A stretch of DNA of 64,000 nt from Shouchella sp047238345 (GTDB lineage Bacteria > Bacillota > Bacilli > Bacillales > Bacillaceae_D), in contig NZ_JBDFMQ010000001.1 in assembly GCF_047238345.1 (NCBI RefSeq), positions 2,542,001-2,606,000 on the forward strand, given 5' to 3'. Made by a program: the position numbers and the translations under genes. Of this stretch, positions 1 to 7,586 are shown piece by piece (the first letter of the stretch is position 1; every line of letters begins with the position of its first letter). A model generated the notes under the pieces. It worked only from the letters and a program-made list of their open reading frames with translations. It searched no databases and was not told the DNA's origin.

Positions 1-152
1 AGAAAAGGCGGCACTTTATTTTCGATCGTTGCGGTACAAATGACTTTTGTATCTCCAACTGTAATTAAAACCGACCCTTCCGCATGCTTTGTGAAATGCG
101 GCACGATTTCCACTGGTCGAATTTGATTCTCGCTTCGTTGATCCACTCTCAT
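1..152 (-). CDS. rph: Ribonuclease PH, N-terminal part only
   Basis: The first 50 codons of RNase PH are present and the rest lies beyond the window edge. The translation begins MRVDQRSENQIRPVEI and continues with GSVLITVGDTKVICTATI, which is the conserved start of the RNase PH fold. RNase PH trims the 3' ends of tRNA precursors by phosphorolysis in the cytoplasm. The ATG follows a purine-rich AAGAAGAGGGG ribosome site. The gene lies downstream of gerM, as in B. subtilis (gerM-rph), and is separated from it by a hairpin terminator. Confidence 0.9.
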   Translation of the reverse strand, partial: MRVDQRSENQIRPVEIVPHFTKHAEGSVLITVGDTKVICTATIENKVPPF

Positions 153-215
153 ACTTTTTACCCCTCTTCTTATCCAGAAGATTTTCTCTTAGTTCGTCGT
201 ATAGTATAACATAAT

Positions 216-242
216 AAAAAGAGCACCTGTAGGAACAGATGC
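216..242 (-). terminator. Terminator after gerM
   Basis: An 8-bp stem (GCATCTGT with ACAGGTGC, one G-T pair) and a four-base loop are followed on the minus strand by five T residues. It lies between gerM and rph, so rph may depend on read-through or on its own weak promoter. Confidence 0.75.
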
Positions 243-250
243 CCAATTTT

Positions 251-1405
251 TTATAGTGGATTTTTGTTTACATGCGCAGGACGTTGAATGGTTTCTACCG
301 CTTCTCCCGATTCTGAGAAAATGTCTTCTTGACCGTTTACTAAGATCGAAATTTTCTCAACATCACTATGTTCCGTCAACGATAATGCAATCGATTCAAT
401 AATGGATTGTTCAATATAAGCATCTTCCCCAACCATCGTCTGTATCGCTTCATTGAAATCTAAAACGAGTTCCCCATCATTAATTTCTGGTTCATTTAAC
501 AACTCGATTTCATCATTCATTTCCGTTAGCAATGTTCGCATGCCTATGGATGGACCGTCAATAAGTTCATTGACAACCGTAGCAATTTCATTTTCCGTTT
601 CTGCCACTCGTCGCGTTACTGGAACATAATAGGTTTCATTTTCATGAGAACCGAGGAAGTATACCGTCACATCTTGACTATTTGTAAAATCAACAACATT
701 GCCATAATCAATATTAATGCCATCTTCTCGGCTAAAGTTTCCGACAATTGGCGATTCGCTCATCGGTAGTTGCTCAAGCTCAACCCCATTTACTTCAATT
801 TTCACTTCATCAACATCATCAAATTGAGTTAACGTCCAAGTAATGGCTTCAAACATGCCTTTTTCATCTTCTAAATTGTAGTCTTCTACCTCATTTGAGA
901 AGTTCGCGACCGCAATTTTGTCTTCTTTTAGATGATTGACATCTACCGTTGTGCCTGCTGGTAAAACAGCTCTAAACCCGTTCGGCAAAACATCTTGTAA
1001 AGGTCCTTCTGCCACAAGGTATTCGAGCGATTGTTTCATTGTTGTATCTGTTTTCGGCAATTCAATCGTTTGAGGTACGACCATACCGTTGCTATCGAAT
1101 AAATAAAGTTGACGCAAATTTTGCGCATCTAAATCTTGGTCAGGTGTTTGTTCTGTTTCTTCAGCACCTTCGGCTGATTCTTCTGTTTCGTCTGCATCAG
1201 AAGCATCTTCATCTTCGTCCTCATCTGCTGCTTCTTCCCCAGCTTCACTTTCATCACTCAAGGAAGGATCGACTTCTTCCGTTTCATTCGTGTACGTGAT
1301 TTCCGGCTCGTCTAAACTTACAGGCTCATCTGCTCCTGTTGAACACCCAACTGCCAAAGTGAGTGTGACAATTAGAGGCGCACTAATTCCAATTAATTTC
1401 CGCAT
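251..1405 (-). CDS. gerM: Spore germination lipoprotein GerM
   Basis: The 384-residue protein has a lipoprotein signal peptide with lipobox LAVGC near residue 21, so it should be anchored to the outer face of the membrane. Two GerMN repeats follow (roughly residues 95-225 and 240-370). GerMN proteins act in sporulation and germination, probably at the spore envelope. Between the lipobox and the first domain is a very acidic linker (roughly residues 45-90) of Glu, Asp, Ala and Ser, longer than I would expect for a GerM linker and typical of alkaliphile surface proteins. The start is supported by a GGGAGGG ribosome site. Its neighbours differ from B. subtilis, where racE is directly adjacent. 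Confidence 0.92.
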   Translation of the reverse strand: MRKLIGISAPLIVTLTLAVGCSTGADEPVSLDEPEITYTNETEEVDPSLSDESEAGEEAADEDEDEDASDADETEESAEGAEETEQTPDQDLDAQNLRQLYLFDSNGMVVPQTIELPKTDTTMKQSLEYLVAEGPLQDVLPNGFRAVLPAGTTVDVNHLKEDKIAVANFSNEVEDYNLEDEKGMFEAITWTLTQFDDVDEVKIEVNGVELEQLPMSESPIVGNFSREDGINIDYGNVVDFTNSQDVTVYFLGSHENETYYVPVTRRVAETENEIATVVNELIDGPSIGMRTLLTEMNDEIELLNEPEINDGELVLDFNEAIQTMVGEDAYIEQSIIESIALSLTEHSDVEKISILVNGQEDIFSESGEAVETIQRPAHVNKNPL

Positions 1406-1482
1406 TGCTTTCCCTCCCAGAATGGTTGTACTTTCATGTATACGAGCATCCCCGATCGTTTAGACCAGCTTGTTCAAAGAAA

Positions 1483-1517
1483 ATAAAAAAAAGCTTATCG
1501 ACATTGTCAATAAGCTT
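1483..1517 (-). terminator. Terminator after trhO
   Basis: A long hairpin (AAGCTTATTGACA paired with TGTCGATAAGCTT, one mismatch) is followed on the minus strand by a run of eight or more T residues. It separates trhO from gerM. Confidence 0.8.
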
Positions 1518-1535
1518 GTGCAGTAGACCTACTAA

Positions 1536-2504
1536 TTATGAACGAACAGGTAGTTTTTCACCTAAAACGTCCAACCGTTCTTGATGTTGTTCAGGGGACA
1601 ACTGCTGTTCTTTAATATATAAATTGCGTGGGTGAACACGACATTCAGGCGTACATCCACGAACATATTTGTGTTCATTCTCTTCAGAAGCGAGAATCTG
1701 TTTATTACACTCTGGGTTTGCGCAATTCACATAGCGCTCGCATGGTTCGCCATCAAAATAATCTTTCCCGATTATCTTGGGATCTACTTGGTTAATTGGT
1801 ACAGTCAAGCGCTCGTCGAAGACATAGCACTGTCCGTCCCATAGCTCACCTTGTACTTCAGGGTCTTTGCCATACGTGACTATGCCGCCATGTAGTTGGG
1901 ATACATCCTCGAATCCTTCTTGCTTTAACCAGCCTGAAAACTTTTCACAGCGAATGCCGCCTGTGCAGTACGTTAAGATCTTTTTATCTTCAAATTGCTC
2001 TTTGTTTTCACGAATCCACTCAGGTAATTCTCTAAATGTCTTAATATCTGGTCGAACCGCACCTCTAAAATGACCAACGTCATACTCATAGTCATTGCGA
2101 GCATCGATCACAACTGTATTCTCTTCCTGCATCGCTGCTTTCCACTCGGCAGGAGAAAGATAGTTCCCTGTCATTTCTAACGGGTTTACATCGTCTTCAT
2201 GAAGACGTAATGTCACGAGCTCTTCTCGCGGACGAACATGCATTTTCTTAAACGCATGCTTTTCTTCCACATCTTCTTTGAACACAATCCCTTCAAAAAG
2301 CGGGTCTGACTCAAGTGCTGTTTTATACTGATCTGTTTGTTCTTTTAATCCAGATACCGTTCCATTAATTCCTTCACTCGCAACCAAAATTCGACCTTTT
2401 AAATTTAGACTGTTACAAAATGCTAAATGATCAATAGCAAATTGTTCCGGGTCTTCAATCGTGGTGTAGTGATAATACAACAATACGCGATATTCTTTTT
2501 CCAT
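1536..2504 (-). CDS. trhO: tRNA uridine-34 hydroxylase TrhO (rhodanese family)
   Basis: This 322-residue protein belongs to the YbfQ/YceA family, which uses oxygen to make 5-hydroxyuridine at the wobble position of tRNA, a step toward methoxyuridine or cmo5U. The N-terminal acylphosphatase-like part carries GRILVASEGINGTVSG. The central rhodanese domain carries the active-site loop CTGGIRCEKFSGWL with the catalytic cysteine. The Cys-rich tail (CANPECNK, CTPECRVHPRN) is typical of the Bacillus branch. I chose the ATG at 2504 because the AAGGAGA ribosome site is nine bases away; the in-frame GTG six bases upstream is too close to it. Confidence 0.9.
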   Translation of the reverse strand: MEKEYRVLLYYHYTTIEDPEQFAIDHLAFCNSLNLKGRILVASEGINGTVSGLKEQTDQYKTALESDPLFEGIVFKEDVEEKHAFKKMHVRPREELVTLRLHEDDVNPLEMTGNYLSPAEWKAAMQEENTVVIDARNDYEYDVGHFRGAVRPDIKTFRELPEWIRENKEQFEDKKILTYCTGGIRCEKFSGWLKQEGFEDVSQLHGGIVTYGKDPEVQGELWDGQCYVFDERLTVPINQVDPKIIGKDYFDGEPCERYVNCANPECNKQILASEENEHKYVRGCTPECRVHPRNLYIKEQQLSPEQHQERLDVLGEKLPVRS

Positions 2505-2627
2505 GTTCACCTATCTCCTTATATTTGCAAGATACAATTTGCAGGTGGCTTACCTCATTAATCACATCTGTGCTTCATGGTTTCCACTACATATTATACA
2601 AAAAAATCACCAAATGTCTAGCTTATA

Positions 2628-2661
2628 AAAAAGAAGAGCCTGATTGAACCTCAGGCTCTTC
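2628..2661 (-). terminator. Terminator after ferredoxin gene
   Basis: A perfect 10-bp stem (AAGAGCCTGA with TCAGGCTCTT) and seven-base loop are followed on the minus strand by a T run. Confidence 0.85.
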
Positions 2662-2669
2662 TAGCTTAT

Positions 2670-2909
2670 TTATTCTACACCGAAGAATGCTTCAGCTTTC
2701 TTTAAGTACTTTTCATCTTCAGGGGCCATTTCGTATTCTTCTACAATGGCATCTACTGGACATACGCCTTGACAAGCACCACAATCGATACAAATATCAG
2801 GGTTGATGTAGTATTGATCTTCTCCCTCTTCAATACAATCTACCGGACAAACGTCAACACACTCGCCAGCTTTTTCGCCAATACATGGACTTAAAATTAC
2901 AAAAGCCAT
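2670..2909 (-). CDS. Bacterial-type 3Fe-4S/4Fe-4S ferredoxin
   Basis: The protein has 79 residues and eight cysteines at 9, 17, 21, 25, 40, 43, 46 and 50. The spacing C-x7-C-x3-C at the N-terminus with the CIDCGACQGVCP motif matches 7Fe ferredoxins of the Azotobacter FdI and Thermus type, in which one site holds a 3Fe-4S cluster and the other a 4Fe-4S cluster. It is a small cytoplasmic electron carrier; its partner cannot be told from the sequence. It is a single-gene unit with its own terminator. It is not the single-cluster Fer of B. subtilis. Assigning each cysteine to a cluster is inference from the family. Confidence 0.9.
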   Translation of the reverse strand: MAFVILSPCIGEKAGECVDVCPVDCIEEGEDQYYINPDICIDCGACQGVCPVDAIVEEYEMAPEDEKYLKKAEAFFGVE

Positions 2910-3041
2910 TCGTTGTTACACTCCTTTTTATTTAACTGAAGCTTGTTTACTTCAAATTTAGTGGTTCACTATAGTACTAGCATACACTCGATTTCAAAAA
3001 ACATAAAGCATTTCACTCAAAAAACTTACCTTATTTGTACC

Positions 3042-3860
3042 CTAACGCTCAATTTTTAAACGATGTTCAAATGTAATGGATTCTACTTTTGCGGGGAAAA
3101 GGCTCAGTCGCTTTCGAGCGAATTCTTCAAATGGCTTCGCTGCCCCAGTTGTGAAAAATTGGTGCGTCGGTGCCTCAGCTGCTTTTCGATTTAATGATTG
3201 GTGGAACAATACACTGCTTACTTCTCTAGCTGTTTCCTCACCTGACGAAATAACGTTAACGTGAGACGGAAGGTACGCTTCAATTAGCGGCTTTAATAAT
3301 GGGTAATGCGTACACCCTAATATTAACGTATCAAATTGACCATCTTTAATTGGTGCAAGGGATTCCTCTACAATGCCTTCTGCTTCTTCTCCAGCAACGA
3401 TCCCTTGTTCAACAAGCGGAACAAATAATGGACACGCCAAACTTTCCACTTTAACGTTCTCGCTTATCGCTTCCAGCGCATACGGGTAGGCGTTACTTTT
3501 AATCGTCCCAGATGTACCGATCACAGCAATATGTTGGTTATTCGTTACTTTCATTGCTGAAATTGCCCCTGGTTGAATCACACCAACAACTGGAATCGCT
3601 AGCTTTTCGCGTGCCTCTTGAAGAACGACCGCAGTTGCTGTATTACAGGCAATCACGAGCATTTTCACTTCATACTCGAGTAAATGATTGATCATTTCCC
3701 ATGTAAAACGACGAACCTCTTCAACCGTTCTTGGTCCATAAGGGCATCGCTTTGAATCCCCCACATAATAAATACTTTCTTTTGGCAACTGTCGCATCAT
3801 TTCCGTCGCAACCGTTAAACCACCATAACCCGAATCGATAATGCCGATCGGTTTATCCAT
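3042..3860 (-). CDS. racE: Glutamate racemase
   Basis: The 272 residues equal the length of B. subtilis RacE. The enzyme converts L-glutamate to the D-glutamate needed for peptidoglycan and, in some bacilli, for poly-gamma-glutamate. The N-terminus reads IGIIDSGYGGLTVA; the two catalytic cysteines sit in VIACNTATAV (near residue 73) and LGCTHYPLL (near residue 184), and the substrate loop reads GDSKRCPYGPR. It follows the marR-type gene by a short gap, as racE follows ysmB in B. subtilis, so the two probably form one transcript. Confidence 0.94.
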   Translation of the reverse strand: MDKPIGIIDSGYGGLTVATEMMRQLPKESIYYVGDSKRCPYGPRTVEEVRRFTWEMINHLLEYEVKMLVIACNTATAVVLQEAREKLAIPVVGVIQPGAISAMKVTNNQHIAVIGTSGTIKSNAYPYALEAISENVKVESLACPLFVPLVEQGIVAGEEAEGIVEESLAPIKDGQFDTLILGCTHYPLLKPLIEAYLPSHVNVISSGEETAREVSSVLFHQSLNRKAAEAPTHQFFTTGAAKPFEEFARKRLSLFPAKVESITFEHRLKIER

Positions 3861-3898
3861 AGTGTTCTCTCCTCAACTGAACTGTCGCTCTTACATTA

Positions 3899-4363
3899 TT
3901 ATGAACGAATCTCTCGTTTTGTTTTCATTGTTTCTAACAACATGCTTAAATTTTCTTCAAGTATGTTAACTTGTTCACATGAAAAGTCTTCAAGCATCTC
4001 GGCTAAGTAGTGCTGCCGCTTTTTAATGACTTCTAAAATGATCTCCTGTCCTTTTTGCTTTAAGTGTATACGAACGACACGACGATCTGACTCATCACGC
4101 ACACGTGTGACAAGTTCGTTTTTTTCCATCCGATCAATTAAATCTGTCGTTGTACTGCATGCAAGATGCATTCGATCAGAAAGTTCTCCTATGGTCATGT
4201 CCCCATATTCATTGAGCCATTGTAGTGCCACAAATTGCGGAGGCGTAATGGGAAAATGCGTTAAAATCTCTCTCCCTTTCTGCCTTACTAAATCCGCTAC
4301 TTTTCGTAAAGACCTTTCAATATCCTCAAATTGGCGCTCATGTACGTCATAAGCTTTCTCCAA
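3899..4363 (-). CDS. ysmB: MarR-family transcriptional regulator (YsmB-like)
   Basis: The 154-residue protein has the MarR winged-helix core: PPQFVALQWLNEYGDMTIGELSDRMHLACSTTTDLIDRMEKNELVTR with the wing VRDESDRRVVRIHL. Such proteins bind palindromic operators as dimers. The ligand and targets are not known from this sequence. The start is a TTG six bases after a strong GGAGGTG ribosome site. The position upstream of racE matches B. subtilis ysmB; a role in controlling racE is possible but is inference. Confidence 0.85.
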   Translation of the reverse strand: MEKAYDVHERQFEDIERSLRKVADLVRQKGREILTHFPITPPQFVALQWLNEYGDMTIGELSDRMHLACSTTTDLIDRMEKNELVTRVRDESDRRVVRIHLKQKGQEIILEVIKKRQHYLAEMLEDFSCEQVNILEENLSMLLETMKTKREIRS

Positions 4364-4405
4364 TCAAAACACCTCCATAGATAGTCGAACATCTCTCTTT
4401 CCCCT

Positions 4406-4435
4406 ATTGTACCTAACTCCTTCACGTTCTCGCAA
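4406..4435 (-). promoter_or_regulatory. Candidate sigma-A promoter for ysmB-racE
   Basis: On the minus strand TTGCGA (4430-4435) and TACAAT (4406-4411) are separated by 18 bases, about 40 bases before the ysmB start. The match is moderate. Confidence 0.5.
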
Positions 4436-4452
4436 CAGCCACACAATGAATC

Positions 4453-4485
4453 GAAAAAAAAGGAAGCCAAAAACGGCTTCCTTTT
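4453..4485 (-). terminator. Terminator after ptsI
   Basis: A 9-bp stem (AAGGAAGCC with GGCTTCCTT) is followed by a T run on the minus strand. It directly abuts the ptsI stop codon. Confidence 0.85.
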
Positions 4486-6200
4486 TAAGCGTAATGCTTT
4501 TTCACTAAGTTTTCGACTGCTTCCGATGTGCTTTCAAGTAGCGCCTTTTGAGCAAAATCGCTCAATTCTTCTTTTGAAAGTTTACTTAGTTGACTACGAG
4601 CAGGTAATACCGAAGTCGCACTCATACTAAATTCATCTAAACCAAGCCCTAGTAGCAATGGAATGGCAATCTCATCTCCAGCCATTTCGCCACACATGCC
4701 AACCCACTTACCTTCTGCATGAGCTGCTTTAATCACCATATCAATTAGCCTTAATACAGCTGGATGGTACGGTTGGTAAAGATACGAAACGCGCTCGTTC
4801 ATACGATCCGCAGCCATTGTGTACTGAATTAAATCGTTTGTTCCGATACTGAAGAAATCAACTTCTTTTGCAAATTGCGGTGCAGCAACAGCAGTAGACG
4901 GAATTTCAACCATAATTCCTACTTCAAGTTCTTCAGAAACCGAAACGCCCTCAGCTTGAAGTTTTGCTTTTTCATCAGCTAAAATTTCTTTTGCTTCTTT
5001 TAGTTCTTCAATTGTTGCAATCATGGGGAACATAATTTTTAAATTCCCGAATGCACTTGCTCTGAGAAGAGCACGTAACTGATCTCGGAACATATCTTGT
5101 TTCTCTAAGCAAAGACGAATCGCACGGAAACCTAGAAACGGGTTCATCTCTTCAGATAAATCAAGATATGGAAGTTCTTTGTCGCCACCGATATCTAATG
5201 TACGAATCACAACAGGCTTACCTTCCATACGCTCAACTACTTCTTTATAAGCTTCAAACTGTTCCTCTTCACTTGGAAGTTCTGTTCTGCCCATATAAAG
5301 AAACTCTGTTCGATATAGCCCAATTCCTTCAGCACCGTTGCCGATTACACCATCAAGGTCTTGAGGCGTGCCGATATTTGCAGCTAGCTCAACATGAACG
5401 CCATCTTTTGTCAACGTTTTCTCATTAACAAGCTTCGCCCATTCTGCTTTTTGTTCAGCAAATTTACTTTGCTTTTCTTTATAAGCTGCAAGTTCTTCTT
5501 CAGATGGATTTATAATGACGTTACCGTCAATTCCATCAACGATCACAATATCGCCATTGTTCACCGTTTTCGTTGCTTCTTTTGTCCCAACAACAGCTGG
5601 GATTTCTAGAGAACGAGACATAATCGCCGAGTGAGACGTACGTCCACCAATATCCGTGGCAAACCCTTTAATCACTTTCGGATTAAGTTGTGCCGTATCA
5701 GAAGGAGTTAAATCATGAGCAATAATAACGGTTTCTTCTGCAATCGCCGCAAGAGAAACGACTTGTATGCCCATAAGATGTCCTAATACACGTCTTGAGA
5801 CGTCACGAATATCCGCAGCACGTTCTTTCATGTAGGCATTGTCCATGTTTTCAAACATTGTAATGAACATATCCGCTACTTCATTTAACGCATACTCAGC
5901 TGTAACGCCATCTTCATTAATCTTAGCTTTTACTGCATCAATGAGTTCTGGGTCACTTAAAACGAGTAAATGAGCAGAGAAAATCTCCGCTTTGTCTTCG
6001 CCAAGTTCTTTGTGCGCTTTTTCTTTAATTTGCTCAAGTTCTTTTGATGATTGAGCTAATGCAGCCGTTAAACGGTCTACTTCAGTCTCTTTATTCGTTG
6101 CTTCTTTTTGTTTCACCGTAAAGTCAGGTTCTTCATGAACAAACGCTTTAGCAATCGCTATTCCAGCTGAAGCAGCGATTCCTGTTAAGTTGTTACTCAT
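4485..6200 (-). CDS. ptsI: PTS enzyme I (phosphoenolpyruvate-protein phosphotransferase)
   Basis: The 571-residue enzyme takes phosphate from phosphoenolpyruvate and passes it to HPr, starting sugar uptake by the phosphotransferase system. The active-site histidine is in GGRTSHSAIMSRSLEIPAVVG near residue 190. The C-terminal PEP-binding barrel shows GIGLYRTEFLYMGR, VIRTLDIGGDK and GTNDLIQYTMAADR. The ATG overlaps the ptsH stop codon by one base, so the two are translationally coupled. In B. subtilis ptsHI follows ptsG in another region; here it lies between ysmB and gerE. Confidence 0.97.
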   Translation of the reverse strand: MSNNLTGIAASAGIAIAKAFVHEEPDFTVKQKEATNKETEVDRLTAALAQSSKELEQIKEKAHKELGEDKAEIFSAHLLVLSDPELIDAVKAKINEDGVTAEYALNEVADMFITMFENMDNAYMKERAADIRDVSRRVLGHLMGIQVVSLAAIAEETVIIAHDLTPSDTAQLNPKVIKGFATDIGGRTSHSAIMSRSLEIPAVVGTKEATKTVNNGDIVIVDGIDGNVIINPSEEELAAYKEKQSKFAEQKAEWAKLVNEKTLTKDGVHVELAANIGTPQDLDGVIGNGAEGIGLYRTEFLYMGRTELPSEEEQFEAYKEVVERMEGKPVVIRTLDIGGDKELPYLDLSEEMNPFLGFRAIRLCLEKQDMFRDQLRALLRASAFGNLKIMFPMIATIEELKEAKEILADEKAKLQAEGVSVSEELEVGIMVEIPSTAVAAPQFAKEVDFFSIGTNDLIQYTMAADRMNERVSYLYQPYHPAVLRLIDMVIKAAHAEGKWVGMCGEMAGDEIAIPLLLGLGLDEFSMSATSVLPARSQLSKLSKEELSDFAQKALLESTSEAVENLVKKHYA

Positions 6201-6463
6201 TATTCGCCTAATCCCTCTTTTACAACTTCTTCGATTGCTGCAAGTGCGTCATCAGCGTCAGATCCTTCAGCTTTAATCGTTACGTCTGCACCTTGGCCTA
6301 CACCAAGTGACATGACGCCCATGATTGATTTTAAATTAACAGATTTCCCTTTGTATTCTAACGTGATGTCAGAAGAGAATTGACCTGCTTTGTTTACTAG
6401 TTGAGTAGCTGGACGAGCGTGAATACCTGTTTCCGCCGTAATTTTAAATGTTTTTTCTGGCAT
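6200..6463 (-). CDS. ptsH: HPr phosphocarrier protein
   Basis: The 87-residue HPr carries the catalytic His15 in TGIHARPATQ and the regulatory Ser46 in LKSIMGVMSLGV. His15-phosphate passes to sugar-specific EIIA proteins. Ser46 is phosphorylated by HPr kinase in Firmicutes, and HPr-Ser-P is the co-repressor that lets CcpA bind cre sites; two cre-like sites occur in this window. The gene is the first of the ptsHI pair and lies 145 bases downstream of the predicted transcription start, behind a leader hairpin. Confidence 0.97.
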   Translation of the reverse strand: MPEKTFKITAETGIHARPATQLVNKAGQFSSDITLEYKGKSVNLKSIMGVMSLGVGQGADVTIKAEGSDADDALAAIEEVVKEGLGE

Positions 6464-6563
6464 AATTGTTTCCTCTTTTCTATAGAATAATTTTTAGTTG
6501 TGTCTAAGTTTGACCTTTCTAAACTTCATACCCCGAATGATCAATAAATAACAAGATGTTTCA

Positions 6564-6594
6564 TAAAAAAACCTAAACCCCACTGTTGTTTAGA
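6564..6594 (-). terminator. Terminator-like hairpin in the ptsHI leader
   Basis: On the minus strand CTAAAC and GTTTAG (extended by G-T pairs) form a stem directly followed by seven T residues. It lies between the predicted ptsHI start site (near 6608) and ptsH, so it would end most transcripts early unless it is read through. I see no room for a typical GlcT-type RNA antiterminator between the start and the hairpin. Confidence 0.55.
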
Positions 6595-6614
6595 CCTTCG
6601 ATTAAAACATCGTC

Positions 6615-6643
6615 ATTATAGCATGCCCTTTTTCCCCTTTCAA
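6615..6643 (-). promoter_or_regulatory. Sigma-A promoter of ptsHI
   Basis: TTGAAA (6638-6643) and a perfect TATAAT (6615-6620) are separated by 17 bases on the minus strand. The remainder of the gene-free stretch 6464-6837 holds the ptsHI leader and the gerE promoter; I see no other gene in it. Confidence 0.75.
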
Positions 6644-6745
6644 CACAAAAGAATCCTCGTTTCTTTGTATTTTGACTAATTACGACATAAATTGCTCAAA
6701 AGCTTCATCTGACAAACTTATCGATAAGTTTTTACATGAAGGCTC

Positions 6746-6773
6746 ACACCTTCCAATCTTTATACATATACTG
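6746..6773 (+). promoter_or_regulatory. Candidate sigma-K promoter of gerE
   Basis: CATATACTG (6765-6773) is close to the sigma-K -10 consensus CATA-N3-TA, with an AC pair 15 to 17 bases upstream (6746-6749). In B. subtilis gerE is transcribed by sigma-K in the mother cell, so the position is as expected. Confidence 0.5.
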
Positions 6774-6837
6774 TTTTGACTAAAGCCTTTCTGGTGATGA
6801 CAACCATCTCTTAGCCCGGCATGAAGGAGTGAACATA

Positions 6838-7062
6838 TTGAAAGGAGCAGACTTCGGACCTAAACCCTTGCTTACAAAGAGGGAACGCGAAGTATTCGAA
6901 CTACTTGTCCAAGATCAGACGACAAAAGAAATAGCTAATCATCTTTTTATCAGTGAAAAGACTGTTCGTAACCACATCTCGAACACAATGCAGAAATTGG
7001 GAGTCAAGGGGCGCTCTCAAGCAGTTATTGAGCTTATTCGACTTGGGGAAATTCAAATATAA
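6838..7062 (+). CDS. gerE: Late sporulation transcription factor GerE
   Basis: The 74-residue protein is a stand-alone LuxR-type helix-turn-helix: LTKREREVFELLVQDQTTKEIANHLFISEKTVRNHISNTMQKLGVKGRSQAVIEL. GerE activates and represses spore coat genes in the mother cell at the end of sporulation. I chose the TTG at 6838 over the longer GTG at 6829: an AAGGAG ribosome site (6824-6829) ends eight bases before the TTG, and this start gives exactly the 74-residue length of B. subtilis GerE. It is divergent from ptsHI and convergent with ysmA. Confidence 0.95.
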   Translation: MKGADFGPKPLLTKREREVFELLVQDQTTKEIANHLFISEKTVRNHISNTMQKLGVKGRSQAVIELIRLGEIQI

Positions 7063-7087
7063 AAAAAGCCTGAAAAGGGCTTTTTTT
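7063..7087. terminator. Bidirectional terminator between gerE and ysmA
   Basis: AAAAAGCC and GGCTTTTT arms around a short loop give T runs on both strands, suiting the two convergent genes. Confidence 0.8.
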
Positions 7088-7526
7088 ATGCGTGGATTTT
7101 TTCTTTAAACGTTGTTTGGAAAGGAGACGCTTTTCCTGAATATGCATCAATTTGAACGAGAGAGCCGCGGCCAAACAATGCTGGTTCACCGTTCACTAAT
7201 CCGACATAATGTACATCCATTGATGACGAGCCCATTCGATGAATTTTTACACCTAAATGAACAATGTCACCGTACTTAATTTGTGATACATAATCACAAT
7301 GTAAATCTGCTGTCACAATAATCAATCCTTGGCCTTTCATCCATTCTTCCATTAATCCTTTGCTTTCAAAATATTCGAGCCTAGCTTGTTCAAAATAAAC
7401 AAACGCTACTGTATTATTGACGTGACCAAATGCATCCGTTTCCGAAAAACGAACACGGATATCGGTAAAATAAGAAAAATCCTTTTTCCAACTTTCTAGA
7501 TTTTCAATATAGTCTGGTAACCGCAT
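7086..7526 (-). CDS. ysmA: Hot-dog fold acyl-CoA thioesterase family protein (YsmA-like)
   Basis: The 146-residue protein is of the 4-hydroxybenzoyl-CoA thioesterase type: VRFSETDAFGHVNNTVAFVYFEQARLEYFE contains the conserved Asp and Asn-His of this family near residue 30. It probably hydrolyses an acyl-CoA in the cytoplasm; the substrate is unknown. The ATG at 7526 is preferred to the TTG three bases earlier because of spacing to AAGGAG. It lies between gerE and sdhB as in B. subtilis. Confidence 0.85.
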   Translation of the reverse strand: MRLPDYIENLESWKKDFSYFTDIRVRFSETDAFGHVNNTVAFVYFEQARLEYFESKGLMEEWMKGQGLIIVTADLHCDYVSQIKYGDIVHLGVKIHRMGSSSMDVHYVGLVNGEPALFGRGSLVQIDAYSGKASPFQTTFKEKIHA

Positions 7527-7544
7527 CAAGATCTCTCCTTTTAT

Positions 7545-7573
7545 AAAAAAGAGGCTGTCTAAGAAAGACAGCC
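7545..7573 (-). terminator. Terminator after sdhB
   Basis: GGCTGTCT (7553-7560) pairs with AGACAGCC (7566-7573) and is followed by six T residues on the minus strand, ending the sdhCAB operon. Confidence 0.85.
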
Positions 7574-7586
7574 CTTCTTTTAGTTT

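Noticed and set aside
16..246. 76-codon minus-strand frame over the rph start
   Set aside because: It lies in another frame of the rph gene and its leader; the rph frame has family sequence and this one does not.
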